Assembly (NCBI RefSeq): GCF_036170895.1
Contig: NZ_CP108036.1
Span: 4,839,501 to 4,903,500 of the forward strand
From: Streptomyces erythrochromogenes
Lineage (GTDB): Bacteria; Actinomycetota; Actinomycetes; Streptomycetales; Streptomycetaceae
DNA: 64,000 bases
Reading direction: 5' to 3'
The number at the start of each line of letters is the position of its first letter. The stretch's first letter is position 1. Shown one piece after another: positions 24,946 through 34,113 of this stretch. The position numbers were made by a program, and so were the translations under genes. The notes beneath the pieces were generated by a model that saw only the letters and a program-made list of their open reading frames with translations, had not been told where the DNA came from and searched no databases.

Positions 24946-27816
24946 ATGCCCGCCAACGAAACCGCTCCTCCCGCCAAGAAGAAGGGGCGACGCGCCCGTC
25001 TGATCGTGCTCGTACTGGTCCTGGGACTCGTCGCGGGCCTCGGCTACGGGGCGTACTGGAGCGTGGACGGCGTGCGCGCCTCCTTCCCCCAGACGACCGG
25101 CTCCCTCGACGTGCCCGGCCTGAAGGGGACGGTCGAGGTGAAGCGCGATGCCAACGGCATTCCCCAGCTCTACGCGGACAGCGACGACGACCTCTTCCGC
25201 GCGCAGGGCTTCGTGCACGCGCAGGACCGCTTCTGGGAGATGGACGTACGCCGCCACATGACCTCGGGGCGGCTCTCCGAGATGTTCGGCGCCGGCCAGG
25301 TCGAGACCGACGCCTTCCTGCGCACGCTGGGCTGGCGCCAGGTCGCGCAGGAGGAGTACGACACCAGGCTCTCCGCCGAGACGAAGAAGAATCTGCAGGC
25401 CTACGCCGACGGGGTCAACGCGTACCTGAAGGGGAAGTCCGGCAAGACCCTCTCGGTCGAGCACGCCGCCCTCAAGCTCAGCGACGGCTACCAGCCCGAG
25501 CAGTGGTCGCCGGTGGACTCGGTGGCCTGGCTCAAGGCGATGGCCTGGGACCTGCGCGGCAACATGCAGGACGAGATCGACCGCGCGCTGATGGCGAGCA
25601 AGCTCTCGCAGGCGCAGATCGCCGAGCTCTACCCGCCGTACCCGTTCGACCGGAACAAGCCGGTCGTCGAGGGCGGCAAGGTCGACGGCGGCAAGTACAC
25701 CCCCCAGGGCCAGACCGGGAACTCCGGCTCCGGCTCGGGCAGCGGCTCGGGCTCCGGCAGCGGGTCCGGCTCCGGCGGCACCGTCGCCAACCAGGCCTCC
25801 ACCGCCCCGGCCGCCGGTGACGCCACCGGCCTCGCCGGCAACGCCACCGCCCAGGGCGCGACCGTGGGCCTGCGCACCCAGCTCAGCGCCCTCGCCGACA
25901 CCCTGGAGAAGGTCCCGGCCATCCTCGGCCCCAACGGCAGCGGCATCGGCTCGAACTCCTGGGTCATCTCGGGCAAGTACACGACCACCGGCAAGCCGCT
26001 GCTCGCCAACGACCCGCACCTGTCGCCGCAACTGCCCTCGGTCTGGTACCAGATGGGCCTGCACTGCCGCGCCGTCTCGGCCCAGTGCAAGTACGACGTG
26101 GCCGGCTACACCTTCTCCGGCATGCCCGGCGTGGTCATCGGCCACAACACCGACATCGCCTGGGGCATGACCAACCTCGGCGCCGACGTCACCGACCTCT
26201 ACCTGGAGCAGATCAAGCCCGAGGGCTACGTCTACGACAACCGGGTGCTCCCCTTCACCTCCCGCGAAGAGGTCATCAAGATCGCGGGCGGCGCCAGCAA
26301 GAAGATCACCGTCCGCACCACCAACAACGGCCCGCTCGTCTCCGACCGCAGCGCGGAGCTCGGTACGGTCGGCACCCGCGCCCCCGTCGACAGCTCCGCG
26401 CCCGACCGCGGCGACGGTTACGCCATCGCCCTGCGCTGGACCGCGCTGGACCCGGGCAAGAGCATGGACGCGGTCTTCAAGCTCAACCAGGCCAAGGGCT
26501 TCGACGACTTCCGCAAGGCGGCCGCCGACTTCGAGGTGCCCTCCCAGAACCTGATCTACGCCGACAACAAGGGCGCCAACGGCAACATCGGCTACCAGGC
26601 CCCGGGCCGCATCCCGGTCCGCGGCCAGGGCGACGGCCGGATGCCCGCCCCGGGCTGGGACTCCAAGTACGCCTGGAAGGGCAGCCGGGAAGGCAACGCC
26701 GGCTACATCCCGCAGAACGAGCTGCCCTGGGACCAGAACCCCTCGCGCGGCTACATCGTCACCGCCAACCAGGCCGTCGCGGAGAACGGGACCGGCGCGG
26801 GCAAGTACCCGCACCTGCTGACCACGGACTGGGGCTACGGCGCCCGCAGCCAGCGGATCAACGACCTCATCGAGGCGAAGATCAAGGACGGCGGGAAGAT
26901 CTCGACCGACGACATGCGGACCATGCAGATGGACAACAGCAGCGAGATCGCCGCGCTGCTGACCCCGATGCTGTCGAAGATCCAGGTCTCGGACCCGGGC
27001 GTGCGCGCCGCGCAGAAGCTGCTGGACGGCTGGAACTACACCCAGGAGTCCGACTCGGCGGCCGCCGCCTACTTCAACGCGGTCTGGCGCAACATCCTCA
27101 AGCTGGCCTTCGGCGACAAGATGCCCAAGGAGCTGCGGATCGAGGACAGCTGCATGAACGTCCTCAACAACGGCACCGGCCCGGCCGACGACCTCGCCAA
27201 GACCGTCCGCGAATGCGGCACCCGCGACGCCGACTCCGCGCAGCCCGACGGCGGCGACCGCTGGTTCGAGGTGGTCCGCCGCCTGGTCAAGGACGAGAAG
27301 TCGCAGTGGTGGAGCGCACCCGCCAAGGGCCTGAACAAGCCGGCCGCCACCACCCGCGACGAGCTGTTCGCGCGGGCCATGGCCGACGCCCGCTGGGAGC
27401 TGACCGCCAAGCTCGGCAAGGACCAGTCGACCTGGAGCTGGGGCCGGCTGCACCAGCTGAACCTGAAGAACCAGACGATCGGCACCGAGGGCCCCGGCTT
27501 CATGCAGTGGCTCCTCAACCGCGGCCCGTGGAACGTGGGCGGCGGCGAGGCGACCGTCAACGCCACCGGCTGGAACGCCTCCAGCGGCTACGGGGTCACC
27601 TGGGTGCCGTCGATGCGGATGGTCGTCAACCTCAACGACCTCGACAAGTCCCGCTGGATCAACCTCACGGGCGCCTCGGGCCACGCGTACAACTCGCACT
27701 ACACGGACCAGACGCAGATGTGGGCCAAGGGCGAGCTGCTGGAGTGGCCCTTCGGCAAGGACGCCGTCGAGAAGGCCACGGTCGACACCCTGACCCTCAA
27801 GCCGGCCGGGTCGTGA
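24946..27816 (+). CDS. penicillin acylase family (Ntn-hydrolase) amidase
   Basis: 956 residues. A basic start and one transmembrane segment (LIVLVLVLGLVAGLGYGAY, about 17-36) direct it to the outside. The alpha-chain part carries GLKGTVEVKRDANGIPQLYA and AQGFVHAQDRFWEMD. A Gly-Ser repeat of about 18 residues lies near residues 261-279. The nucleophile Ser follows Gly in GIGSNSWVISG (about residue 336), where autocleavage would free the beta chain. Members hydrolyse acyl-amides such as penicillins, acyl-homoserine lactones or lipopeptides; the true substrate is unknown. Convergent with the folate gene, with only 6 bases between stops. Confidence 0.92.
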   Translation: MPANETAPPAKKKGRRARLIVLVLVLGLVAGLGYGAYWSVDGVRASFPQTTGSLDVPGLKGTVEVKRDANGIPQLYADSDDDLFRAQGFVHAQDRFWEMDVRRHMTSGRLSEMFGAGQVETDAFLRTLGWRQVAQEEYDTRLSAETKKNLQAYADGVNAYLKGKSGKTLSVEHAALKLSDGYQPEQWSPVDSVAWLKAMAWDLRGNMQDEIDRALMASKLSQAQIAELYPPYPFDRNKPVVEGGKVDGGKYTPQGQTGNSGSGSGSGSGSGSGSGSGGTVANQASTAPAAGDATGLAGNATAQGATVGLRTQLSALADTLEKVPAILGPNGSGIGSNSWVISGKYTTTGKPLLANDPHLSPQLPSVWYQMGLHCRAVSAQCKYDVAGYTFSGMPGVVIGHNTDIAWGMTNLGADVTDLYLEQIKPEGYVYDNRVLPFTSREEVIKIAGGASKKITVRTTNNGPLVSDRSAELGTVGTRAPVDSSAPDRGDGYAIALRWTALDPGKSMDAVFKLNQAKGFDDFRKAAADFEVPSQNLIYADNKGANGNIGYQAPGRIPVRGQGDGRMPAPGWDSKYAWKGSREGNAGYIPQNELPWDQNPSRGYIVTANQAVAENGTGAGKYPHLLTTDWGYGARSQRINDLIEAKIKDGGKISTDDMRTMQMDNSSEIAALLTPMLSKIQVSDPGVRAAQKLLDGWNYTQESDSAAAAYFNAVWRNILKLAFGDKMPKELRIEDSCMNVLNNGTGPADDLAKTVRECGTRDADSAQPDGGDRWFEVVRRLVKDEKSQWWSAPAKGLNKPAATTRDELFARAMADARWELTAKLGKDQSTWSWGRLHQLNLKNQTIGTEGPGFMQWLLNRGPWNVGGGEATVNATGWNASSGYGVTWVPSMRMVVNLNDLDKSRWINLTGASGHAYNSHYTDQTQMWAKGELLEWPFGKDAVEKATVDTLTLKPAGS

Positions 27817-27822
27817 GCCGGG

Positions 27823-28437
27823 TCACGAGCTGAAGCGGCGCACCCCCGACGGGGTGGCCACCGCCTGGACGGGGTGGTCGTGCGGTTCCTCCGGGACCCG
27901 CGCGACCACCTCGTCGTCGTAGAGGAGCACGACCAGCGCCGGGTGCGCTCCGGCCCGCTCCAGCCGCTGCAGCACGCGGTCGTAACTGCCCCCGCCGCGG
28001 CCGAGCCGCATGCCGCGCCCGTCCACCGCGAGCCCGGGCAGCAGCACCGCGTCGGCCTGCGTCACCGCGTCCGGGCCGAGCGGGGGGCCGGCCGGTTCCA
28101 GCAGCCGCATCCTGCCCGGGTGGGCGGCCTCGGCGAGGCTGCCGGGTCCCTCGTACGCCGCCCAGTCGAGGTCGTTGTCGGGCAGCAGGAGGGGGAGCAG
28201 CACCCGCTTGCCGGCCGCGCGCAGGGCGTCGAGGAGCTCGCGGGTGCCGGGCTCGCCGCCGACCGAGACGTACGCCGCCACCGTGCGCGCACCGGCCAGT
28301 TCGGGCAGGTCGAGGGCGGTGACGGCGAGCGCCGCGGCCGCCGTGCGGCGGGCGTCGGGGGACAAGGCGCGACGGGCCGCGAGGAGTTCCCGGCGCAGCT
28401 CGGACTTGGCGGACGCGGTGGGCGGGTTCTCTGCCAC
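27823..28437 (-). CDS. 5-formyltetrahydrofolate cyclo-ligase
   Basis: 204 residues. ATP-dependent conversion of 5-formyl-THF to 5,10-methenyl-THF. Motifs: LRRELLAARRALSP at the start, VAAYVSVGGEPGTREL, and the nucleotide/phosphate loop LPGLAVDGRGMRLGRGGGSYDRVL. I use GTG 28437 (AAGGA 12 bases upstream); ATG 28467 (MPLFEG) is possible but adds an unusual leader. Divergent from galU. Confidence 0.92.
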   Translation of the reverse strand: MAENPPTASAKSELRRELLAARRALSPDARRTAAAALAVTALDLPELAGARTVAAYVSVGGEPGTRELLDALRAAGKRVLLPLLLPDNDLDWAAYEGPGSLAEAAHPGRMRLLEPAGPPLGPDAVTQADAVLLPGLAVDGRGMRLGRGGGSYDRVLQRLERAGAHPALVVLLYDDEVVARVPEEPHDHPVQAVATPSGVRRFSS

Positions 28438-28528
28438 GAGAATCAAATTTCCTTCGAATAAGGGCATATATGGACCTACCAACCGCGATCTCGTCGGGTG
28501 TTCGGCAGGACCCACTATCGTTCTGGCC

Positions 28529-29431
28529 ATGACTATGTTGCACCCCGTGATCAAGAAGGCCGTCATTCCGGCCGCTGGCCTCGGTACCCGCTTCCTTCCG
28601 GCGACCAAGGCGACCCCGAAGGAAATGCTCCCGGTTGTGGACAAGCCGGCCATCCAGTACGTGGTCGAGGAGGCCGTGGCGGCCGGGCTCGACGACGTCC
28701 TCATGATCACTGGGCGTAACAAGCGTGCCCTGGAAGACCACTTCGACCGCAACTACGAGCTGGAGTCGGCCCTCATCGCCAAGGGCGACGACGACCGCCT
28801 GAAGAAGGTCCAGGAATCCAGCGACCTCGCGACCATGCACTACGTCCGCCAGGGCGACCCGCGCGGCCTCGGCCACGCGGTGCTGTGCGCCGAGCCGCAC
28901 GTCGGCCGCGAGCCCTTCGCCGTCCTCCTCGGTGACGACCTCATCGACCCGCGCGACCCGCTCCTGCGTCAGATGGCCGACATCTACGCCCGCACCGGCG
29001 GCACCGTCATCGCCCTCATGGAGGTCGACCCGGCCAGCGTCCACCTCTACGGCTGCGCCGCCGTCGAGGCCACCGACGAGGCGGACGTGGTCCGCATCAC
29101 CGGCCTCGTCGAGAAGCCGGAGCCCCAGGACGCCCCCAGCAATTTCGCGGTTATCGGCCGCTACGTCCTCAACCCCGCGATCTTCGACATACTGCGGGAG
29201 ACCGAGCCGGGCCGCGGTGGGGAGATCCAGCTCACCGACGCCCTGCAGAAGCTGGCCGCCGACGAGAGCGTGGGCGGCCCGGTGCACGGCGTGGTCTTCC
29301 GGGGCCGTCGCTACGACACCGGGGACCGCGGCGACTACCTGCGGGCCATCGTCCGCCTCGCGTGCGAGCGCGAGGACCTGGGCCCCGAGTTCCGCACCTG
29401 GCTTCACCGTTACGTCACGGAGGAGATGTAG
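28529..29431 (+). CDS. galU: UTP-glucose-1-phosphate uridylyltransferase
   Basis: 300 residues, the standard GalU length. VIPAAGLGTRFLPATKATPKE is represented by the nucleotide-binding GLGTRFLPATK motif; VEEAVAAGLDDVLMITGR, DDLIDP (metal Asp) and VEKPEP follow. It makes UDP-glucose for cell-envelope glycans and trehalose. TATCGT at 28516-28521 lies 7 bases before ATG 28529, and no ribosome site is present, so translation is probably leaderless. moeA starts 5 bases after its stop. Confidence 0.97.
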   Translation: MTMLHPVIKKAVIPAAGLGTRFLPATKATPKEMLPVVDKPAIQYVVEEAVAAGLDDVLMITGRNKRALEDHFDRNYELESALIAKGDDDRLKKVQESSDLATMHYVRQGDPRGLGHAVLCAEPHVGREPFAVLLGDDLIDPRDPLLRQMADIYARTGGTVIALMEVDPASVHLYGCAAVEATDEADVVRITGLVEKPEPQDAPSNFAVIGRYVLNPAIFDILRETEPGRGGEIQLTDALQKLAADESVGGPVHGVVFRGRRYDTGDRGDYLRAIVRLACEREDLGPEFRTWLHRYVTEEM

Positions 29432-29435
29432 CACC

Positions 29436-30818
29436 TTGAGCAGTTCCGCACCGCAGCATCCACGACCGGCGGGCGGCCACCGTCTGTGGTCCGTGGACGA
29501 GCACCTGGCGGACGTCCTCGGGGCCGTCCGGCCGCTGGAGCCGATCGAGCTCCAGCTGCTGGACGCCCAGGGCTGTGTCCTGGTCGAGGACGTCACCGTG
29601 CCCGTCGCCCTCCCGCCCTTCGACAACAGCTCCATGGACGGCTACGCCGTCCGCACGGCCGACGTCCAGGGTGCGAGCGAGGAGTTTCCCGCGGTGCTGG
29701 CGGTCGTCGGGGACGTCGCGGCGGGCAGCGGTGAGCTGCCCACCGTGGGCCCCGGCGAGGCCGCCCGGATCATGACCGGCGCCCCGCTGCCGCCCGGTGC
29801 GGAAGCCGTCGTACCGGTGGAGTGGACCGACGGCGGCACCGGAGGCGGCGCCGCCGCCGGGATGACCCCGGCCAGCGCCGCCCCCGAGCAGGCGGGCGGC
29901 GAGGTACGGGTGCACCGCGCGGCCGAGGCGCGGGCGCACGTCCGCGCGCGCGGCAGCGACGTCCAGGCGGGCGACCTCGCCCTCGCGGCCGGGACCGTCC
30001 TCGGCCCGCCGCAGATCGCCCTGCTGGCCGCCATCGGGCGCGGCACCGTCCGGGTGCGCCCGCGCCCGCGCGTGGTGGTCCTGTCCACCGGCAGCGAGCT
30101 GGTCCAGCCCGGCGAGCCGCTCACCGCCGGCACGATCTACGACTCCAACAGCTTCGCGCTGGCGGCGGCCGCGCGGGACGCCGGAGCCATCGCCTACCGG
30201 GTCGGCGCCGTCGCGGACGACGCCGACACCCTGCGCTCCACCATCGAGGACCAGCTGATCCGGGCCGACCTGCTGGTCACCACGGGCGGGGTCAGCGTCG
30301 GCGCCTACGACGTGGTCAAGGAGGCGCTCTCCTCGGTCGGCTCGGTCCCGTCGTCCGGTTCCGCCGGCCCGGGCGAGGACGACGTGGACGTGGACGCGAC
30401 CCGGATCGACTTCCGCAAGCTGGCCATGCAGCCCGGCAAGCCGCAGGGCTTCGGCACGATCGGCCCCGACCACACCCCGCTGCTGGCGCTGCCCGGCAAC
30501 CCGGTCTCCTCGTACGTCTCCTTCGAGCTGTTCGTGCGCCCCGCGATCCGCGCCCTCATGGGGCTGCCGGAGTCCGAGGTCCGGCGGCCGAGCGTGCGGG
30601 CCGTTCTGAAGGCCGACAAGGCACTGGGCTCCCCGGCCGGCCGCCGCCAGTTCCTGCGCGGAAAGTACGACGCCGAGAGCGGCACGGTCAGTCCGGTGGG
30701 CGGATCCGGCTCCCACCTGATCGCCGCACTGGCGCACGCCGACTCGCTGATGGTCGTACCGGAAGACGTCACCTCGGTGGAGCCCGGCACCGAGCTGGAA
30801 GTGGTCCTGCTCGGCTGA
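29436..30818 (+). CDS. moeA: molybdopterin molybdenumtransferase
   Basis: 460 residues from TTG 29436, with AGGAG in the end of galU. LPPFDNSSMDGYAVR, RIMTGAPLPPGAEAVVPVE, VVVLSTGSELV and TTGGVSVGAYDVVKE are the MoeA signatures. It inserts molybdate into adenylylated molybdopterin. An Ala/Gly-rich insertion of about 22 residues follows VPVEWTDGG, and an acidic insertion (GPGEDDVDVDAT) occurs after GAYDVVKEALSSVG; both are loops not seen in E. coli MoeA. Probably cotranscribed with galU. Confidence 0.96.
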   Translation: MSSSAPQHPRPAGGHRLWSVDEHLADVLGAVRPLEPIELQLLDAQGCVLVEDVTVPVALPPFDNSSMDGYAVRTADVQGASEEFPAVLAVVGDVAAGSGELPTVGPGEAARIMTGAPLPPGAEAVVPVEWTDGGTGGGAAAGMTPASAAPEQAGGEVRVHRAAEARAHVRARGSDVQAGDLALAAGTVLGPPQIALLAAIGRGTVRVRPRPRVVVLSTGSELVQPGEPLTAGTIYDSNSFALAAAARDAGAIAYRVGAVADDADTLRSTIEDQLIRADLLVTTGGVSVGAYDVVKEALSSVGSVPSSGSAGPGEDDVDVDATRIDFRKLAMQPGKPQGFGTIGPDHTPLLALPGNPVSSYVSFELFVRPAIRALMGLPESEVRRPSVRAVLKADKALGSPAGRRQFLRGKYDAESGTVSPVGGSGSHLIAALAHADSLMVVPEDVTSVEPGTELEVVLLG

Positions 30819-30941
30819 TCCGCGGCGTCCGTTTCCGCGCGCCCGGACCCGTTCCCCCGGCGCGCCCCTCCGGCGGCCTGTGCGGGTAGCGTGTGTCGCA
30901 CCACACAGGCCCCCGGGGGCCCAGAGCGGAGCGGCACAGCA

Positions 30942-31421
30942 ATGAGTACCGAGAGCAGGCTCACCCACATCGACGAGGCCGGTGCGGCCCGGATGGTCGA
31001 CGTCTCCGCCAAGGACGTCACCACCCGGACGGCGCGCGCCAGTGGACGCGTACTCGTCTCCCCCCGGGTGATCGAGCTGCTGCGCGGCGAGGGAGTGCCC
31101 AAGGGGGACGCCCTCGCCACCGCGCGCATCGCCGGGATCATGGGGGCGAAGAAGACCCCGGACCTGATCCCGCTGTGCCACCCGCTGGCCGTCTCGGGCG
31201 TGAAGGTGGACCTGTCGGTCGCCGACGACGCCGTGGAGATCCTCGCCACTGTGAAGACGACCGACCGCACGGGCGTCGAGATGGAGGCGCTGACCGCCGT
31301 CGCGGTCGCCGGACTCACCGTCGTCGACATGGTGAAGGCGGTCGACAAGGGCGCCGTCATCACGGACGTCCGGGTGGAGGAGAAGACCGGCGGCAAGTCC
31401 GGCGACTGGACCCGCTCGTGA
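30942..31421 (+). CDS. moaC: cyclic pyranopterin monophosphate synthase
   Basis: 159 residues. LTHIDEAGAARMVDVSAKD, GIMGAKKTPDLIPLCHPL (substrate-binding) and TGVEMEALTAVAVAGLTVVDMVKAVDKG with the catalytic Lys/Asp region are conserved. It forms cPMP from the MoaA product in molybdenum cofactor synthesis. A -10-like TAGCGT at 30887-30892 suggests its own promoter with a leader of about 43 bases. The stop overlaps the mogA start (GTGA at 31418). Confidence 0.97.
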   Translation: MSTESRLTHIDEAGAARMVDVSAKDVTTRTARASGRVLVSPRVIELLRGEGVPKGDALATARIAGIMGAKKTPDLIPLCHPLAVSGVKVDLSVADDAVEILATVKTTDRTGVEMEALTAVAVAGLTVVDMVKAVDKGAVITDVRVEEKTGGKSGDWTRS

Positions 31422-32002
31422 ACGCCCCGCGCGGCGGGGAGGTGCACAGCCACCACGCGGCGGCGGCGCCGGAGGCCGGCGCGGCCCCGGACGGGTCCCT
31501 CGGCAGGGCGCTCGTCGTCACGGCCTCCAACCGGGCCTCGCAAGGCGTGTACGCCGACAAGGGCGGCCCGCTGCTGGCCGAGGCGCTGGAGAAGCTCGGC
31601 TTCACGGTGGACGGCCCGCGGGTCGTCCCGGACGGGGATCCGGTCGAGCAGGCTCTGCGCGAGGGCGTGGCCGCCGCCTACGACGTCATCCTGACCACGG
31701 GCGGCACCGGGATCTCGCCGACCGACCGCACCCCGGACGCCACCGCCCGGGTCCTGGACTACGAGGTCCCGGGCATCCCGCAGGCCATCCGCGCCGAGGG
31801 CCTGGCGAAGGTGCCGACCGCGGCCCTGTCCCGGGGCCTGGCGGGCGTCGCCGGGCGCACCCTGATCGTCAACCTGCCCGGTTCCACGGGCGGGGTGCGC
31901 GACGGCCTCGCCGTCCTGTCCCGCATCCTGCCGCACGCGGTGGACCAGATCCGTGGCGGCGACCACCCCAGACCGGCGGGACCCACCGGGAGCGCGAGCT
32001 GA
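31418..32002 (+). CDS. mogA: molybdenum cofactor biosynthesis protein MogA/MoaB
   Basis: 194 residues from GTG 31418. ALVVTASNRASQGVYADKGGPLLAE and TTGGTGISPTDRTPDAT are the MogA/MoaB adenylyltransferase signatures; GLAGVAGRTLIVNLPGSTGG follows. It adenylylates molybdopterin before MoeA inserts the metal. The start overlaps the moaC stop by 4 bases. A 27-residue His/Ala-rich N-terminal extension precedes the fold. Confidence 0.95.
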   Translation: MNAPRGGEVHSHHAAAAPEAGAAPDGSLGRALVVTASNRASQGVYADKGGPLLAEALEKLGFTVDGPRVVPDGDPVEQALREGVAAAYDVILTTGGTGISPTDRTPDATARVLDYEVPGIPQAIRAEGLAKVPTAALSRGLAGVAGRTLIVNLPGSTGGVRDGLAVLSRILPHAVDQIRGGDHPRPAGPTGSAS

Positions 32003-32019
32003 ACGGCCCCACCTGGCCG

Positions 32020-32628
32020 GTGGTCCTGACCGACGGCGATGTCACGCTCCGGCCGATAAAACTGCGCGACCAGAAGGACTGGCGCGAGGTCAACCGGCGC
32101 AACCGCGACTGGCTCCGGCCGTGGGAGGCGACGATCCCGCCGCCCGCGCCGTGGGGGCCGGTGATCCAGCGGCCCACGTACCGGCAGATGGTCCGTCACC
32201 TGCGGGCGGAGGCGAACGCGGGCCGGATGCTGCCCTTCGTCATCGAGTACCAGGGGCGGCTGGTGGGCCAGCTGACGGTCGCGGGGATCACGTGGGGCTC
32301 GATGTGCGCGGGGCACATCGGCTACTGGGTGGACCGCGACGTGGCCGGCCGCGGCGTGATGCCGACGGCGGTCGCGATGGCCGTCGACCACTGCTTCCGC
32401 AAGGTCGGCCTGCACCGGATCGAGGTGTGCATCCGCCCCGAGAACGGGCCGAGCCGGCGCGTCGTGGAGAAGCTGGGCCTGCGCGAGGAGGGACTGCGTC
32501 CGCGCTACCTCCACATCGACGGGGCCTGGCGCGACCACCTCGTGTACGCGATCACGGCGGAGGAGGTGCCGGAGGGGCTGCTGCGCCGCTGGCACCGCGC
32601 GCGCCACGCGCAGTCCCCGCCGAAATAG
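32020..32628 (+). CDS. GNAT acetyltransferase, RimJ-like
   Basis: 202 residues from GTG 32020. GDVTLRPIKLRDQKDWREV, YWVDRDVAGRGVMPTAVAM (acetyl-CoA loop) and LHRIEVCIRPENGPSRRVVEKLGLREEG are diagnostic for RimJ/RimL-type acetyltransferases, which modify ribosomal protein N-termini or small amines. A CTG at 31999 overlaps the mogA stop (CTGA) and has GGGAG 6 bases upstream, so the true start may be 7 codons earlier. Lies in the same operon as mogA. Confidence 0.9.
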   Translation: MVLTDGDVTLRPIKLRDQKDWREVNRRNRDWLRPWEATIPPPAPWGPVIQRPTYRQMVRHLRAEANAGRMLPFVIEYQGRLVGQLTVAGITWGSMCAGHIGYWVDRDVAGRGVMPTAVAMAVDHCFRKVGLHRIEVCIRPENGPSRRVVEKLGLREEGLRPRYLHIDGAWRDHLVYAITAEEVPEGLLRRWHRARHAQSPPK

Positions 32629-32809
32629 GGACGGCCGTCCGCCCGCGGCGATAAACGAATATCTGTTCGAATTAATGGCCCGAGGTAACCGATTCGCCCA
32701 TAACCTGATCCGAAGAATCACAAAAAAAGTCCGTGATATCAGCGAGATCGCGCGACACACCGGCCCAATTGGCCGATCCCCTCGCCCGCGCCCCTCTACG
32801 GTGTGAGGT

Positions 32810-33853
32810 GTGAGCAGCAGCGGCCTCATCTACGCAGTCATTGTCGGGGCCTGGGCCGCCTACTTGGTGCCCATGTGGCTCCGGAGGCAGGACGAGCTGA
32901 ACGAAGCCCGTCCGACGGAACGCTTCTCCACCGCCATTCGGCTGCTTTCCGGCCGGGCGGGAATGGAGCGCCGTTACGCCAAGGGGCTGCGTGAGCGCGG
33001 TGACGAGGAGGCGGAGCCCCACGCGGACCCGGACGCCGCGACGGAGACGGTCAATTCCGTCGACGCCGACGCCCGGGCCATCGGCGTGTCCCCGACCAGG
33101 GCGGAGCCGCGAACGGCGGCCGCCGAGCGGGAGCAGCGCGCGGAGCGGGCCCGGCGCGAACAACGCCTCCAGGTCCTCGCGCGCCGCCGGCGCACCACCG
33201 CACTCCTCTTCCTGGTCTTCACCGCCGGCGCGGTCGTCGCGGCGGTGGGCGGCCTGCGCTACCTGTGGGCCCCCGCCGCGCCCGCCCTCCTGCTGAGCGC
33301 CTACATCGCCCACCTGCGGGTCCAGGAGCGGCGGCGCTACGAGTTCACCATGGACCGGCGGCGCGCCGAGGCTGCCGCACGGCAGCTGCGCGAGGACCGC
33401 CCGCGCCGCCGCCACCCCGAGGAGGGCGCGGACGCGGCCGGCGAACCGGACCCTGCACCACCGGTCTCCCCCCAGGAGGCCGGACGGCGCGCGCTGGTCG
33501 AGCAGACCGACCACGCCGAGTGGGTGGACCAGCAGCGCGAGCGCGAACGCGTCCCCGCCCGGGGTGACAGCTGGGAGCCGGTCCCGGTCCCGCTGCCGAC
33601 GTACGTGACGGCCCCGGTCGCCCCCCGCGCCACGGGCCCCGTGACCCCGGACGCCTGGAGCGCGACCCGCTCCAGCACGGCCGAGCCGACGGAGCCCCGC
33701 CTGCGCGCCCAGCCGGCGGTCCCCGCCCCGGCTCCCGCCGAGGACGACGCACCGGACCGGACCGGCCAGCGCCCCCGCGGCCAGGGCCGCGGACGCACCC
33801 CGCTGTTCGACCAGTACGAGAGCGAGGACCGCCCGCGCGCCGCGAACGAGTGA
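32810..33853 (+). CDS. sepX: divisome-associated membrane protein SepX
   Basis: 347 residues from GTG 32810. The N-terminus SSSGLIYAVIVGAWAAYLVP then MWLRRQDELNEARPTERFSTAIR is the SepX/GlpR signature; it forms the first transmembrane helix. Two more helices lie near residues 130-165 (LLFLVFTAGAVVAAVGGLRYLWAP and the next). The rest is charged and disordered. In Streptomyces, SepX acts with DivIVA/FtsZ partners to build cross-walls and sporulation septa. TACGGT at 32797-32802 ends 7 bases before the start and no ribosome site is evident, so the mRNA is probably leaderless. Confidence 0.9.
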   Translation: MSSSGLIYAVIVGAWAAYLVPMWLRRQDELNEARPTERFSTAIRLLSGRAGMERRYAKGLRERGDEEAEPHADPDAATETVNSVDADARAIGVSPTRAEPRTAAAEREQRAERARREQRLQVLARRRRTTALLFLVFTAGAVVAAVGGLRYLWAPAAPALLLSAYIAHLRVQERRRYEFTMDRRRAEAAARQLREDRPRRRHPEEGADAAGEPDPAPPVSPQEAGRRALVEQTDHAEWVDQQRERERVPARGDSWEPVPVPLPTYVTAPVAPRATGPVTPDAWSATRSSTAEPTEPRLRAQPAVPAPAPAEDDAPDRTGQRPRGQGRGRTPLFDQYESEDRPRAANE

Positions 33854-33931
33854 TCGGTGACCTGCGCGGACCCCCGCGGAAACGCGTTTTGGAGCACCGG
33901 CGCAGGGGTGCTAATGTTTCACACGTCGCAA

Positions 33932-34005
33932 GGGCCTGTGGCGCAGTCTGGTAGCGCACCTCGTTCGCATCGAGGGGGTCTGGGGTTCAAATCCCCACAG
34001 GTCCA
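33932..34005 (+). tRNA. tRNA-Ala (CGC anticodon)
   Basis: 74 bases folding as a full cloverleaf: acceptor GGGCCTG/CAGGTCC with the G3-U70 wobble pair that identifies tRNA-Ala, D stem GCGC/GCGC, anticodon stem CCTCG/CGAGG with loop TTCGCAT (anticodon CGC at 33966-33968), T stem TGGGG/CCCCA. Discriminator A; no encoded CCA. Reads GCG, a very frequent codon here. Confidence 0.97.
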
Positions 34006-34041
34006 CAGACGACAGTTCGCGAGTAGCTCTCGTGAACGTCA

Positions 34042-34079
34042 CGAAATCCCGCCCGGTCGAAAGACCGGGCGGGATTTCG
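34042..34079 (+). terminator. terminator of the tRNA-Ala gene
   Basis: CGAAATCCCGCCCGGTC and its exact complement form a 17-bp perfect stem closed by a GAAA (GNRA) tetraloop at 34059-34062. It begins 37 bases after the tRNA and precedes the next gene by 35 bases. Confidence 0.92.
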
Positions 34080-34113
34080 GCGTTTCCAGGGGCGGTTGGG
34101 CGAAGATGCGCTC

